From Chloromonas sp. AAM2 (lineage: Eukaryota; Chlorophyta; Chlorophyceae; Chlamydomonadales; Chlamydomonadaceae), in the NCBI GenBank assembly GCA_004335635.1, contig QAXH01006258.1, positions 62,001 through 126,000 on the forward strand: a DNA stretch of 64,000 nucleotides, given 5' to 3'. The notes under the pieces are model-generated. The model did no database searches and had not been told where the DNA came from. It saw only the letters and a program-made list of their open reading frames with translations. The translations under genes were made by a program, and so were the position numbers. This document shows positions 30,576-42,384 of this stretch, one piece after another (the first letter of the stretch is position 1; each line of letters starts with the position of its first letter).

Positions 30576-32236
30576 ATGGGCAAAAACAATGTCGCAGGGC
30601 GGCAAAACAAATGCGGAGGCGGTGTTATCATGTACACGTACCCTGCATGGACATTCGGGGGCAAGCGACAAAACGATGATGGTCAGTGTCATCAGCTACT
30701 GCCTAATAGGCACAGGCGATGCATACAGCAGCAACAAGCTGCTGTGTGCAGCATGCTCAAGTATCAGCTAAGGCCTGGAGTAAGCAGCTATCTGCATGCT
30801 GGTTGTCATACATCGACATGGTTGTCCACATGTTTGTCCTGTTGCTGTTGCCTTGCAGCCACTGCCGGGCCTGGTCCTGGCCAGTTCGTCCTGCCAAGCA
30901 CATTTAGCACCATTGGGCCCGGGTTTGGCCACGCACGGAGGGCAGGCCAAGGTGATACCTTTTCCACTGTCCAGCTGCGGGCATCCTGTTCCTTTCCCGC
31001 TTTCCAGCTGCATGCAACATGCATTGTCCTCTTGGACGACTTTTCTTCAGCTGTAATGCATGTTCTGCCCCGCTGCAGCGCCCCAGCATGGGCCTCACAC
31101 ACCAGGCGCATTGCCCCAGGCCAGCCGTGGTCCTGCCTATGGCTTTGGCCAGTTACTGCCGGCCAAGTCCAATGCCAACCCTGGACCCCAGGACTATCAG
31201 CAATTAACGTGGGCTAGCAACACACATGCAGGCGCCAGCTGGGGGCCACCACCCAGGTGAGGGTGGCAACAAAGCAATGCACTGGTTTTGAGTCAGGACA
31301 TGAGACTGCCACATGAGTTGGGCTAGGCTGCTGCCAGAACAGCCTTGCGCTGTACAACTGGTCATTGCTGCACGAAGTACCAGTCTTGACTGGACCTCTT
31401 GTGTGTGCAGCAGCCTACTACTAGACTAGCTCTAGCTAGGCAGTAAAAAAAACCCAAAACCTCAGCATTTCCAAGGTGGCCCTGTCTGCGTTTGACAGCA
31501 AGAGGTATGTGTTGGATGATGGGATTCACACGCTTGCCTATGGACACTACAGGCAGGCATTGGGGGCGGCAACACCATGAGCACTGATGACTGAGGTCGG
31601 ATCAGATGTGGCTATCAGATGTGCTCGATTTAGACCAGCATCGTTGGAGCTATCGATGAGCAATGCATGTACAGACCAAGTGGCAAAGCAAAGAAACAGC
31701 TGTTGCAGTGTAGTACCGGCGTTGGCAGCCTACATGCATACATGCTCCCTGCCAGCGCACCACAGATTAGTGAGTGAACATCTGGAGGTCAACATGGTGA
31801 TCGTTCCACTAGACAGTGTTCACTGCCGCTGTGCAAGCAGGGACTTTGGACTCGTCCTCCCTGTCCTACCATTGTTCTCATCAGATCACCCGTTGTTGCA
31901 TGCTGCAGCCAGCGCCCAGCCTCCGTACCCCGGCCCATTCGCATGGAGGAGCCCATCCTACGCAAGATACGGGGCCCTAGCTTCGGGCTTGCGCACAAGG
32001 CGCATCAGCCTGCAGACACGCCTGGGCCCAACACGTACCATGCTTGTGCTGGCTGCTGCATTGCGTGCGACAGTTATAAGGGGAAGAGCTTTGGCCTACG
32101 CCCACCCAGCATCTATGAGCGCAGTGCGATGTCGCCTGGACCAGCCAACTATCACACTGAGTGCACGACAATCGGAGCTGCAACACAGAATTGCGCCTCT
32201 GGATCCTCTACCTTCAGGCGAAACCGGAGCGCATGA
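30576..32236 (+). CDS. Sperm-tail PG-rich repeat (SHIPPO/STOP) protein, probably axonemal, 4 exons
   Basis: Small repeat protein of the kind that binds inside or along axonemal microtubules. Exons: 30576-30681, 30859-30951, 31079-31256, 31909-32236; phases close to give 234 residues. The family hallmark, short Pro-Gly-Pro segments followed by an aromatic residue and spaced 30-50 residues apart, recurs: GPGPGQF, GPGFG, NPGPQDY, TPGPNTYH and SPGPANYH, alternating with SFG or YGFG motifs. The start ATG has purine at -3 and G at +4. The last exon, preceded by a 652-bp intron, is the least certain, though its phase and repeats fit. Which axonemal site it occupies cannot be told. Divergent from HAP2. 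Confidence 0.82.
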
Positions 32237-32527
32237 GCCTGACACAAGGAGAACGTTGTACTGCCTCTGGGCCTTGGCACAGGATAGAAAACAAGGTTTG
32301 AACCACGTTATATATTGCAGTTTGAGTTGCTTAGACTCTCATTTAGTTGGAAACACTAACCGTATGGCTGCCAGCTGCTTGTTTGCGAGATTGCACTGGC
32401 TTTCATTCTTGCACATAGTGTGTGGGCTAGTTGAAGAGTTCCAATCTGCATTCCATCACACGTCCCAAAAAACAAGTCACACATCACACTGGTCCAGACA
32501 AGGTCAGCACGATCAGCACTGCCCCAG

Positions 32528-32646
32528 GCACCCCAGTACTGGCAACATACCATGTCGTCTACCACTTCACCCAACATCAACACATCTCAGTCTCACGTCA
32601 CACCACTCACAACTTGTCCCAAGACTGGCAAACACCTTTTTTGTTG
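32528..32646 (-). repeat. Dispersed repeat, long copy
   Basis: This stretch shares the sequence CCCAGTACTGGCA, a TCTACC block, TCAGTCTCA and the terminal core GTCCCARRACTGGCAAAC followed by a T run with 18669-18810, which lies in an intron of the ABCB gene. It looks like a small non-autonomous element of about 110-140 bp with an A/T-rich end. Confidence 0.6.
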
Positions 32647-33605
32647 AAGTCCACCAGTTCACGTCCTGCATGCTTCTAGTAGTTCAAACTCACCGCCAAG
32701 ATTTATTGCGATTGATGACCGTTCTGGAGGCAGACGGGGGATGCATTTGAGCTCTATTTCGATTATGCCTGCTGGTTGGAGACAAGCTGGTGTAATGAAA
32801 TGAGCGATGCCGCATGATGGGGTCCCTGGTGCGTTGGCAGTTGTGGGCTGGCATGCGGCATGGATGCTCTGGCACGGGCGGCCAAGCAAGATACTATTGA
32901 AGCAGCCTCTCGGCGAGTTAGTGGTCTTACTCTCCCTTCATGTCAGATACTACGTCAGCAGAACGCCCGTGATACGTCATCTTGAGCGCGTCTCAACTCA
33001 CATGTAGCAAGGCTTCAGGAGCAGTACTTTTTGCGAAGCCCGCAGGGGCAGGGCGGAGCCCTATACTCATTTTTGTTGGTCGTCGTGTTCGTTCGTCCTT
33101 CACCCCAATTTCTCGACGCATACTAGACCATTTGCGACAAACTCAAGCGCATAACGCGTATTTTGATGGCAGCTATCGATTGCAGCAGTTAGCTAGCAGA
33201 ATGGTGGCTTGACCGGGGGGCAAGCTTGGTCGGACTCACCAAAAACGGCTCAAACTCCGCAACCAGGTACCACGCACGCCATGCTGATAAAAAGTACAGC
33301 GTTAGCAATGTAATATAGAACGGCTGAAGTGGCAGGCTTGAAGCGACCTGTGGCTGTCGTAAAGTACCAACGTTCCGATTCGAAGTCCAGGCGTCATGAC
33401 ATCGCTGTTATCAACGCCATGCAACTTGACACTGGTTGCCTTACCGTTCAATCAGTGGACATACAGCCGAATGGGCCAGTGCATGACGAGCCAATGTTGG
33501 TTCACCCAATGCCACACATGCAGGTTAGGCATACAGGTCAAGCAGGCTGAATATGCGCGCAGCAGCAACATGCATACGCTAACCTGCATAGCCCAGGGCC
33601 GTTTA

Positions 33606-33770
33606 TGCAGCCAACCCCCTGACGATGATGAGCAGCATGCAAGGGCCTTGACACAGCGCAGAGTCGCATGCAGCCAACCCCCATGAGCAGTATGCAGGGT
33701 CCTTGACACAGCACAGAGTCATGCATGTAGCCAACCCCATGAGCAGCGTGCAGGGGCTTGTTCAATCGTT
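33606..33770. repeat. Three-unit degenerate tandem repeat
   Basis: Three units of about 63, 57 and 45 bp begin TGYAGCCAACCCC and contain GAGCAGYRTGCARGG, and the first two end with CTTGACACAGC. They lie in the non-coding stretch upstream of the 34041 gene. Confidence 0.75.
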
Positions 33771-34040
33771 GATCAGTCTGGTGCTCACATCCATGGCTAG
33801 ACGACGGCTTGGCAAGCTTCTCCTGTAGCAAGTTTCCTGTTGCAAAGGTGGGTGGTTTTTCAACCACGATAACTAGTCCCTAAATTTCAATGCACGCTAC
33901 AGTGCTGCCACAGCGCACAGAGTGGCCAAGTATCTGATAGCCCCGATTTTGAATTCAGGCATGTGGGCCACGCCGGAAGTGAACCAACCCAGCATGCGAT
34001 GCCAGAAAGCTCCACGCTCTGATCCGATGATCAAAGCAAG

Positions 34041-36506
34041 ATGGGACGATTGCGATGCCACAAGCTCGAGCTACAGCAGGCAGCTCGCAATCTTGTGAGG
34101 CTTCTGGCTCCTGGCAGTTCTACCTGGTCTCCGGCATTGGCCATCAGCAGTTTGACATCGCTTACCGAGCTGCGACATCAACATAACCATGCCAGCGTCC
34201 AGCAAGCAGGCGCCCAGCTTGCTGCCGATGACAGTAGTGCATCAATCTCAGCGCCGCAGCCATGTTGGCCACGCCATCAGCAACAGATAGAGGCCAACTT
34301 GCCCATGCACCGGCCCCATGGAACACTCAGGCAGCAACTTGAGCAGCTAGCTGGCTCCTCATGCTCTAGATCAGTACTCTCATGGCCACACACCAGCCCA
34401 TGGCACCAGCCCATGCATTACTCGTCAGCAGCAGATGCAGGCCAACGCCACCCAACACAAGGGCCGCAGCAACAATCAAGCAGTAATCAGCGGCCCAGAC
34501 CATCAGTGCCCCCCGTGCCCAACCCAGTTGTACCCTACCGCAAGCCTGAGGACGTGGTCGGGAGAGACAGCAAGCTATTGCAACGACACTCATACAAGAA
34601 GAATCTCAAACCCAGGGAGCTAGTTGCGCGGATCATGAGGCGTCCAGGCATTGACAACCTTAAGGTGCGAGTTGGAAGGTCATGCTACTGCTGTTGTTTG
34701 CAGCACCAGTCCAATGCAAGAAACTGACTATCACAGGTGGAAAGAGCATGCACAGTTCGTCTCAAAGATACTGGGAACTGACTTGTGTCATCATCGGCCA
34801 TGGGTCATCAGCAGTTGCTGCTGCCTCATTAGCTTCAACTGGACGACTCGCTTGGTATCAGTATCATAACGCCAGCTGAGCTTGGCAGGTTCTCTGGCAG
34901 GCCTTGTGCTAGCGCAGCAAATCGCCTGCTTGAGCAGTATGCAGCACACGTGATCTTGACATCGACCAGTCAGCAGGCATGCGTTTGCCTGTCCAGGTTT
35001 CAGCCAAAGTGAATGGCTCCGCAAGGCATGCAACGATTTCTGTTTAACCAATTGCTTGTGGGTCGTTGATTTAGAACAAGAGTTGCCTGCTTCCAAAGGC
35101 CGCCCAGCACATCACCACCAACCTTGCATGCGGACACGGCTTGCACAACTAATTCTCCACTGATTGTTTTCACGCAGACACTGCTCAAACTCTACCAAGC
35201 CAAGATAGACGGCATTACAGTGGCAGCAATCTTCAACAAGCTCTCTCAAACCCGCCTGCGGGCACCTCAATCTCAGAAAGCTTCTTTGGACTCAGTCATC
35301 CATGATCTACTCACTTGGCTGGAGCCCTACATACGCTTCAAGCTGCTTTACAGCAACGTTCCGACCATCACTGCCATGCTGTGGGGCTGGGCAGGCCTGC
35401 CACCCGCGACACGCCATCAGGCCCTGCCACCAGACCTGGCCGTAATCATGCTGGACAAAGCCTGCCACCCACACCCCTCAGGCAACCCGGACAAGCACAA
35501 GCTGCGCATGATCGCACCCAAACACTTAGCGCTGCTGGCGTGGTCGGCGTCACGCGTGATACCTCCATCAGTGGCGCATTCTGAACCACGCGTTACAGCG
35601 GCAGCGGCTGCAATCGCTTTTCACTCAGCACGGCGCATGCACCAGTTCAGCTCGCAGGGATTGTCGCTGTTGGCAGCAGGGCTGGTTTCGCTGGCGCCAG
35701 CTGAGGGTAAAGCGCTGCTAACTAAGCACTTGGCGGACGATGCAGCAAGGCGCATTGGCGCACTGCTGGAAAGGCAGTTCAAGGCGGGCGAGCTCGTGCG
35801 GTTGCTGGGCGCATGTGCGGCCGCGGGGGTGCAGCACGGGCCCCTGTTCGAGAAGGCAGTTGCAGCAGCACTCCCACAGGTGGGTCTTTATGGGTAGGCT
35901 CACTGGCTCAGGCCAACACGATTGCTCTTCTGCTTCTGGTGAAGACCGCTGCAACACTGCCGCTATGCTTTCACTGCTTACGCTGACCTTACTGTGTGGC
36001 ATACCTTGCCCAATGGGCAGGCATACTGCTCCAGGCCCACACGACTGCACTTCTCTTCTGCCGCTGATCAAGAGCCGTCACAACGCTTTGCATTTTCACT
36101 TGGGTGCCTTCTGCTTCTGGTGACCCTGCCTGGAATGGGGCATCTAAGTCTGGTTGAGCTGGACAAGGCACACAGCCTAGGTTGCATGGCTGTTCATTAC
36201 TGCTCACTTCTCTGCATCTTCCACTTGGTTGCACTGTCCTTGCAGGTGCACGCATGGCGGCCGAAGGAGGTGGTAGGCCTGGCACAAGCCATGGCGGCCG
36301 CAGGCGTCAAGCATGATGCTCTGATGGCGGCCGTCGCGGCTGCAGCCATGCAATTCACAGTCACCAGGCGCGAGGTACAGGAGGTGCTGGAAGCATGTCA
36401 GAAGCTGGGCTGCCCCAGCGAAGAGCTGGCAAGGCATCTAGATGAACGGGCAAAACACGCTCAGGAGTGGAGACAAGCCAAGGAGCGCATGCAAAACGAA
36501 GTGTAA
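34041..36506 (+). CDS. OPR/FASTK-like helical-repeat protein, probably organellar, 3 exons
   Basis: Predicted exons 34041-34664, 35178-35879, 36246-36506; phases close to give 528 residues. The first 30 residues are Arg/Leu/Ala-rich with few acids, as in a targeting peptide. Residues about 30-180 are Gln/Ser/Pro-rich and likely disordered. From about 205 the protein becomes a series of paired helices with the spacing of OPR/FASTK/RAP-type proteins: TLLKLYQAKIDGITVAAIFN, NVPTITAMLWGWAGL, PKHLALLAWSASRV, LSLLAAGLVSLAPAEG, LVRLLGACAAAGVQHGPLF and EVVGLAQAMAAAGVKHDALM. Family members bind organelle RNAs and control their stability or translation. No RAP domain is visible at the C terminus. The family call rests on repeat texture and is moderate. 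An extra small exon in the 513-bp first intron cannot be excluded. Confidence 0.55.
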
Positions 36507-37172
36507 CCAGCTAGCTGCGCAGGAGCAGTGGGGGCAGCAGCAGAGTGTGTGATGAATGCGACTTTGAGTAGGAGAGCTTTACCAACTGCATTTTCATGCC
36601 AGGGTCCGGACCTTTGCTATGCTATTTGGCCATCGGTTTCAACAACCCATTGCTTGGACCAATGAGTTTTTGCGTTTGGTGAGCTCTTTTTGTCTGCTGC
36701 AAGTTGTTTGCGCGCTGATTGCATTTGCCACAGCTTTGCACTTGAACACGCAAAGCTGGACAGTTTCTTCATCACCGCTTTACACACTTATTGCTTGTCC
36801 GTATTCCCTTGAATTCTCATGGTGCCTCGAAAGAGTCAACACATTAGTGCAGAGAGCGTTTGGAAAGGCAAGGCTTTGCACTTTGGCCTCAGCAAAGTGT
36901 GTTGACCAAACGCATATCAAGCGTCCATGCATCCTAGACTTCAATACAAATCACCATGCAGCTGCTGCTTGTAGCCATGCAGTCAAGGCAAACTGTCACG
37001 CAAGCTCGTGCACTTGCACGTGAGGTAGCAGGACGGTCAACCGGCAACGGGACAAGCAGGCGGTTTGAAGTCACAATCAACTCAGCAACAGCCATGTACA
37101 TGTGGTACATTAGACTAATGACTTAACTCGAAGTTAGTCCGGCAATAGATCAGCTATGCAGTACATCAGCCA
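36507..37172. other. Convergent intergenic region between the OPR-like gene and APE2
   Basis: This stretch contains the 3' UTRs of both genes. A TTACA near 36781, which reads TGTAA on the minus strand, is a possible APE2 polyadenylation signal about 390 bases past its stop. No gene is visible. Confidence 0.5.
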
Positions 37173-40100
37173 TCACTCTTTCTTGAAGAACGATTGAATG
37201 CTTCGCTGCTGTGGTGCTGTCTGTGGGAGGCTATCTGACCCCTTTGCCTTTGCAGCTGATTTCTCTTGAGCCTTTCCTCCTCCATCCTTGCCGCGCCCTG
37301 CTGGTCTTTGCAATCCAGCAGCCACGGCAGTATCACCCACTGAAGGCTGCTTGGCACATTGTTGCTGCCCTGCCACGTCACCCATGGCCAACGGACTTGC
37401 CGCCGTCTGATCTGGCGGTTGTTTTTCTGCCTGTTGCTGCCGTGTTGCTGTCTGCTGCAATGCTTGTTCATCATCTGCAGCCTCGGCAGCCCTCCTCTGC
37501 GAACCTGTTTGGGAGTTCGTCGTGGCACACGAACCTGCTGCACCGCCTGTTATGTCTGCCGCCCCACCAGTCCCCTGCAAGTCTTCCTGGGCCTCGAGCT
37601 GTGCCAACCCTGCCCTGGACGCATCCATTTGCTGGCTGTCATCGACTCTTGAAGCCTCGTCAGCAAGCCTGCAGCTGGTGCTGGGCTGACTGTCAGCAGT
37701 GGGAAGCTGAGCAGCCGTCTCCAGCCGTGGCCGCTTGCTGGTGGGCTCAGAAGGCTTGCAAGCAGAAGGCTCCTCTTTATGTTTGACCCTGGTAGTGAGC
37801 TGACTGTTACTTGAAGGGCCTTCTTGAGGCTGGGGCTTCTGGCCTGCCCCTCGGCCCCCTGCAGCGGCAAACATCTGCGTGATGTTGCGGCCCACGTTAA
37901 ACTTGCTCATGCGGCGGCTGGACAGCTCGCATGCAGGGCGTTGGCCTAGGCCCTGCACGTCCTTGAGCTTGAGCAAGAGGGGTGCATGGTCACTCCACTG
38001 CAGAAACGGTCAGACACAAGCAGGGGAAGGTGTCATCAAGGAACGTGAACGGTAGTATGCCAGGCCGACACACCAAGAAATTACTCTCAGCACCTCATCC
38101 ACCGCAAGAAAGGTGTTGTGAGTTCGAAAACGCAGGTGTCAACTGTCAGAGACGGACAGAAACAATTGAACATGTCAGAACAGATAGTGACAGCCGCAAT
38201 TCGGAGTGTGCGAGGAGAATGAAGGTGTCAATGAGATCCTACGATGGTATGCCAGGACAACACATCATAGCACCAAGCAGCGCCTTGTGCCCAGTGAACT
38301 ATACTTCATGCAGCATGCACTGCAGCAGTGACACTATGCTGATACGGCACACATGTGTACCACTATGGGCCAATTTTGGCTGTGGCTGCTGAAAGTCAAC
38401 AAGGGGGCCTGGTGGCCAGTGCAGCCGCACCTTCCACGGCATGTCCGATATGATCTCGCATGAGACAACGCGGTCCAGCAGGCCCGGCGTCACAAACACA
38501 TAGTCGATGCGCGTGCCCGCATTGAACGCGCGTGCGTTGGTGCGTTCCTGAATTGCCAAGGCATGGACATCCGAACCAGTTTAGGGCCAGTCAATAATTT
38601 ACTTTTCTTGTCAACAACACCCACCTGACTTAGTTGGGCCGTCATGTATAGTCCCTCTCCCGCCTGACCACACAGCCTATGCCCTGTGATCAACCCCTCT
38701 CTTCCATGACATCATCATTGAATGGCAATTGCAGCTGGTACATACTCGCTCTTTGACCGCTCTTAGTGTGCCTGTGCACTCACCTCCCACACCGTGTAGC
38801 AGTCCTCAGTGGTGGGGTGCAGGTGCCGCCACACGTCCACCAGCTCCTGACTGAACGCATGGAACAACTGCACGCCACAGGTGCACGGCTTGGCACACTA
38901 TATATATCATTCCGATCTCCTACTCAGAACGACCAGATCTCAATAGCGCACAGCAAACAAGCAGAGGTCTCCGGCTCGCTGCAGCAAGCTCTAGCTCTCT
39001 GTGCCCAAGCAGTGCGTGCGGTCAGCGAGCATGTGGGGGGTTCGGATGTGCTTCCCACCTGCAGCTCGTGAGCATCGTACGATTCGGCGTAGTTGTATGT
39101 GGCATGCATGTCCCTCCTCTCCGCAGCTACGTTGAAGTCACCCACAGCCACCACCTGGGGGCCGCAAACAACACACTGGCAGACTGCAGCATGTAATGTG
39201 CCTGCTGGTGTATGCTGCCCTGAATGAGGCTAGATTTAGATACAGTACTGTTCTAGCGCGCAACAATGGGTTGACATTCATAGACTACTGCATTGATAGA
39301 CCTGAGGCGCAGAACACTGCAAATGCATTAAGCACGGCTTCCCTGGTGCCTTGCCCTAGGATCGCCATCGTCCAACACTGGTCTCTGCAAAACAGTGGTG
39401 GTGCTGATCGACACTCAGGACAGAGTGCCTACCTGTCTTCCAGCGCGCACAAACTGATGCAGCCTTGTCTTGAGGGCTTCTAGGAACCTGGAATGATGTA
39501 CATACATGTGCGTATATCTTTGAGACACACTTGGATGAGGTATGGAGCGTGGCACCTAGGCGCATTTGACTTGTACACAGCATGCCATTGTCTAGCTGAC
39601 TGGAAAGGTATCGCATGCCACATGTATCCACTCAAGGGCCATCAACTATGTGATGACACCTCATGACACCTCAGGGGCTTATCTGAGGACGCGTTAGCGG
39701 CTTATCTGAGGACGCGTTGGGGGTCACGTGGCGGCTACCCGTTGCATGCACCGCGTGCCCCCAGAGCCCACCTCTCCCATACTACTACATTTCCCCACCT
39801 GCACTTGTAGTCCAGTCGCGGTCGCTCGGGCCTGTCGCCCGCATTGGGCACGTACACGTTCAACTGCACACGCACAGGCACGGGCATGGCTCAGAGTGAA
39901 CGCGCTGTAGGTTGGCTCAGCCATGCTAGCCTAAAGCAAGTCTGATGCATGAATGCTAACCTGGACCTGGGCAGTGCGTTGGCTGGGCCCTGCTAGCGTG
40001 AACCATAAATGCTAGTCTGAAGCCATTGATGTGCATCAGCTGGACCATGCTAGCCTGAAGCTGCCATAGACAAAGGTGGCCTGTCCTCGTGGCGGCAGTC

Positions 40101-42384
40101 ATTGCGCATGATAGGAGAGTACTGCTGCGAGCATGGAGTGAATGCAAGCTCGCGCACGTACCAGGACAAACGCGCCCAAGTCTGTGGTGACCAGCCTGCA
40201 GTCAGATGCGGCAGCACGTGCACCCCTTGGCAATCCTAGGTGGAACGCCTGCCTGGCACAAAGCCACATGCGCCTGACTGCCCTTTCGCATGCGTTTGCA
40301 AATTTCTACACCTTCCCTCTTTTCCAGCCCAACTCCATCTGCACTTCTAAGCACTTGTCCATACATACACGATGTTTGCATCTACACCAGTCAGGCCATA
40401 CACCCACTGCCCTTGTCCTACGCGTCACCATGTCGCCCACACACTGGTTTTGTCTGCACCAGCAACAAGCACCCCATTCCCCTTTGCCGCTGGCGCCCCC
40501 TTCCCTTCCCTCCCACTTTGTCTGCCACACAATTGGGTGCCACACCAATCCAGCGCCCCTTCCCTTCCCGCCCCCCATGTGCCCATGTACCCATGTGCCC
40601 AGTCCCTCCCACACCACCTCCCTTCCCCCTGCCTGCGACTCCCCTGTGCCTGTGCCCTGCCCACCTTCCCTCCCTATCCAAATCTGTGTCACTGCCCGTC
40701 ACGGCCCCGACATCGTCCGCTGTGGCGCTCAGGGGGCCCCAGGGCGGGCAGCGCAGGTAGGTGGTCACGCCCGAGTAGCTCTGACGCTCGCGACTGATGG
40801 CCCAGAAGGACTGCATGGCACAAGGCGGACGTGCTCGGTTACCAAATGTAACGAGTGCAGCACAGTATAGGCTGAAAAGATGGCGGTTGTGGTACGCATG
40901 TGGTGTCAGCCAGCACATAAGCATATGATTCTTCAAGCAAATGAAGTGCAAGTTGGAAAGATACTTGTGGAGCCACAACGCTGGCTGTGTCAGCACTGAG
41001 CACGTGTTGAAAGCATGGTAATGAATATTAATCAGTCAAGGCAGTGTGCCGGACGAGAATGCTCAAGCCGCAAAAGAAAGCCACTACACCATGTCTGCCC
41101 AAGGCGGTGCACGCTGCCTCATGGCTGGTCCCCATCCAGGACCATTCCACTGATGAGCCGTGTGACACAAAACCAGGCCACCCCTCAAATTCCCATTCAC
41201 CCACCTCATACCCGGGCACACATGCCATTTCTGCTGTCATCTTGTCACGTGCACACTTCATCTCCTGCAGGAACAGCCCACAGTCAAACACTGTTGGCAA
41301 GAGCATTCAAGTGCAGCAGCTTAGGTGCCAGCCCCATATCATGCCCCAACACTTATCATCACCCTTGCAATCGTTGCAGGGTCACTTGCCTGTCCCATCC
41401 AAGCTAGACAGCTTCTTCTCTGCATGCCGGCAGTTCAAGTTGCATGGTGCTTGTTATGGGCGTTGACACCATCACTTGTTATCACGGGCATTTGTACTAC
41501 AACCAACTAAAGCAGCATCCACAGCATGCCCAAGTATCATGTCTCACGCCTTGGAGCTAGCCAGCCAGCATGCCGGCAGTTTCAGGCACTTTGAAACAGT
41601 GTCAGCGGGCTTCTGATGGTCGTTGACCCGGTCACGTGTCAACATGATCAGTGCACGACGTGCAGTTGCATGGCAAATTGGTGTGATCTGCTCACCGTGG
41701 GCTGTGAAGTTAAATATATGTGTAAGTTAGGAATGTGCGGCTATGGGCGAGTCGGATAGCCACGTGTTGCAGGGGCGTGCGTGGGCAAGGAGCAGGAACC
41801 TATGCCTTCAAGCCCTGCACTGACATGTACCAGATTTAAGGGCCTACGACAAGTGATGAACCCTGGGACTGGCAAAGGGGCGTGGCACTCCAGCATAAGG
41901 CTCATCACCTGGAGGCACACAGCGTCCAGGTTGTATTGCCTGAAGAAGGACGCCAACGGATTGGATCGCCCAGGGTGCTTGAGCTTGATGTTTGGAAGCG
42001 TGGGTGCCTGTACGCATGCAATAACGAGACATATGCTGGCCGAGGAGAAGTGCTGCAAAATCACATCAATGTCTGCAACCTTTTGCCACCTAAAGGCTAA
42101 AGCGCGTCAGCTGGATGGAGTGATGAGTTATGAGCTCATGTGTTCTGCATTTACGCAGAGTCCGTGGCCACGCTCACCAGACCATGCGGTGCGTGGTACA
42201 CACATGGAGAGTGAGAATGGTGCTTACTCGCTGAAGCGCTTTCATAGATTGACCTCTCTTTCATAGGCACCCACGCATGGCAAGAATACATGGCCACGCT
42301 CACCAGGCCGTTGATGTTCCAGCACATGAGCGTGAAAGGGTCCGTCACCCCCGAGGCATGCTGTTCTGGCGTGTCCGATGCCAT
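37173..42384 (-). CDS. APE2: AP endonuclease 2 (APE2/APEX2), 11 exons
   Basis: Nuclear exonuclease III-family enzyme that cleaves at abasic sites and trims damaged 3' ends. Exons (minus): 42384-42304, 42007-41909, 41264-41205, 40810-40665, 40195-40162, 39863-39805, 39487-39433, 39154-39059, 38867-38784, 38547-38431, 37997-37173. Phases close to give 551 residues. Family residues appear in order: CWNING (metal-binding Asn), LQEMK (metal-binding Glu), YSGVTTYLR, LDREGR, NVYVPNAGDRP, VGDFNV (catalytic Asp and Asn), TRIDYVF and WSDHAPL (catalytic Asp-His pair). The last exon adds a Gln/Ala/Ser-rich tail of about 230 residues that ends in a PCNA-binding PIP box, QRSIQSFF (541-548), three residues before the stop. 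The GRF zinc finger that usually closes APE2 is missing. The start ATG is followed directly by the nuclease fold, so there is no long leader. Confidence 0.94.
39676..39718. repeat. Two-copy 23-bp tandem repeat (APE2 intron)
   Basis: Two identical 20-bp blocks GGCTTATCTGAGGACGCGTT at 39676-39695 and 39699-39718, in the intron between APE2 exons 6 and 7. Confidence 0.8.
39912..40068. repeat. Degenerate tandem repeat (APE2 intron 5)
   Basis: Three diverged units of about 50-60 bp share GGMYSTGCTAGCSTGAA-like blocks (TGCTAGCCTAAAGC, TGCTAGCGTGAACC, TGCTAGCCTGAAGC), each followed by a spacer with GATGCAT- or TGCTAR-type words. The array lies in the intron between APE2 exons 5 and 6. Confidence 0.55.

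Larger units (their letters stand above)
32237..34040. other. Intergenic region between the PG-rich gene and the OPR-like gene
   Basis: The left part is the 3' region of the PG-rich gene; a TGTAA near 32790 is a distant polyadenylation candidate. A copy of the longer dispersed repeat covers about 32528-32646, and a tandem repeat covers 33606-33770. The right part should contain the promoter of the 34041 gene. No domain-bearing frame is visible. Confidence 0.5.

Noticed and set aside
33606..33770. CRISPR array
   Set aside because: Units are degenerate, of unequal length, without regular spacers, and the context is eukaryotic.
40142..40870. A 242-residue Pro-rich protein on the plus strand
   Set aside because: It is antisense to APE2 exons 4 and 5 and the intron between them, and its composition follows a C-rich intron. 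The APE2 model explains the coding signal.
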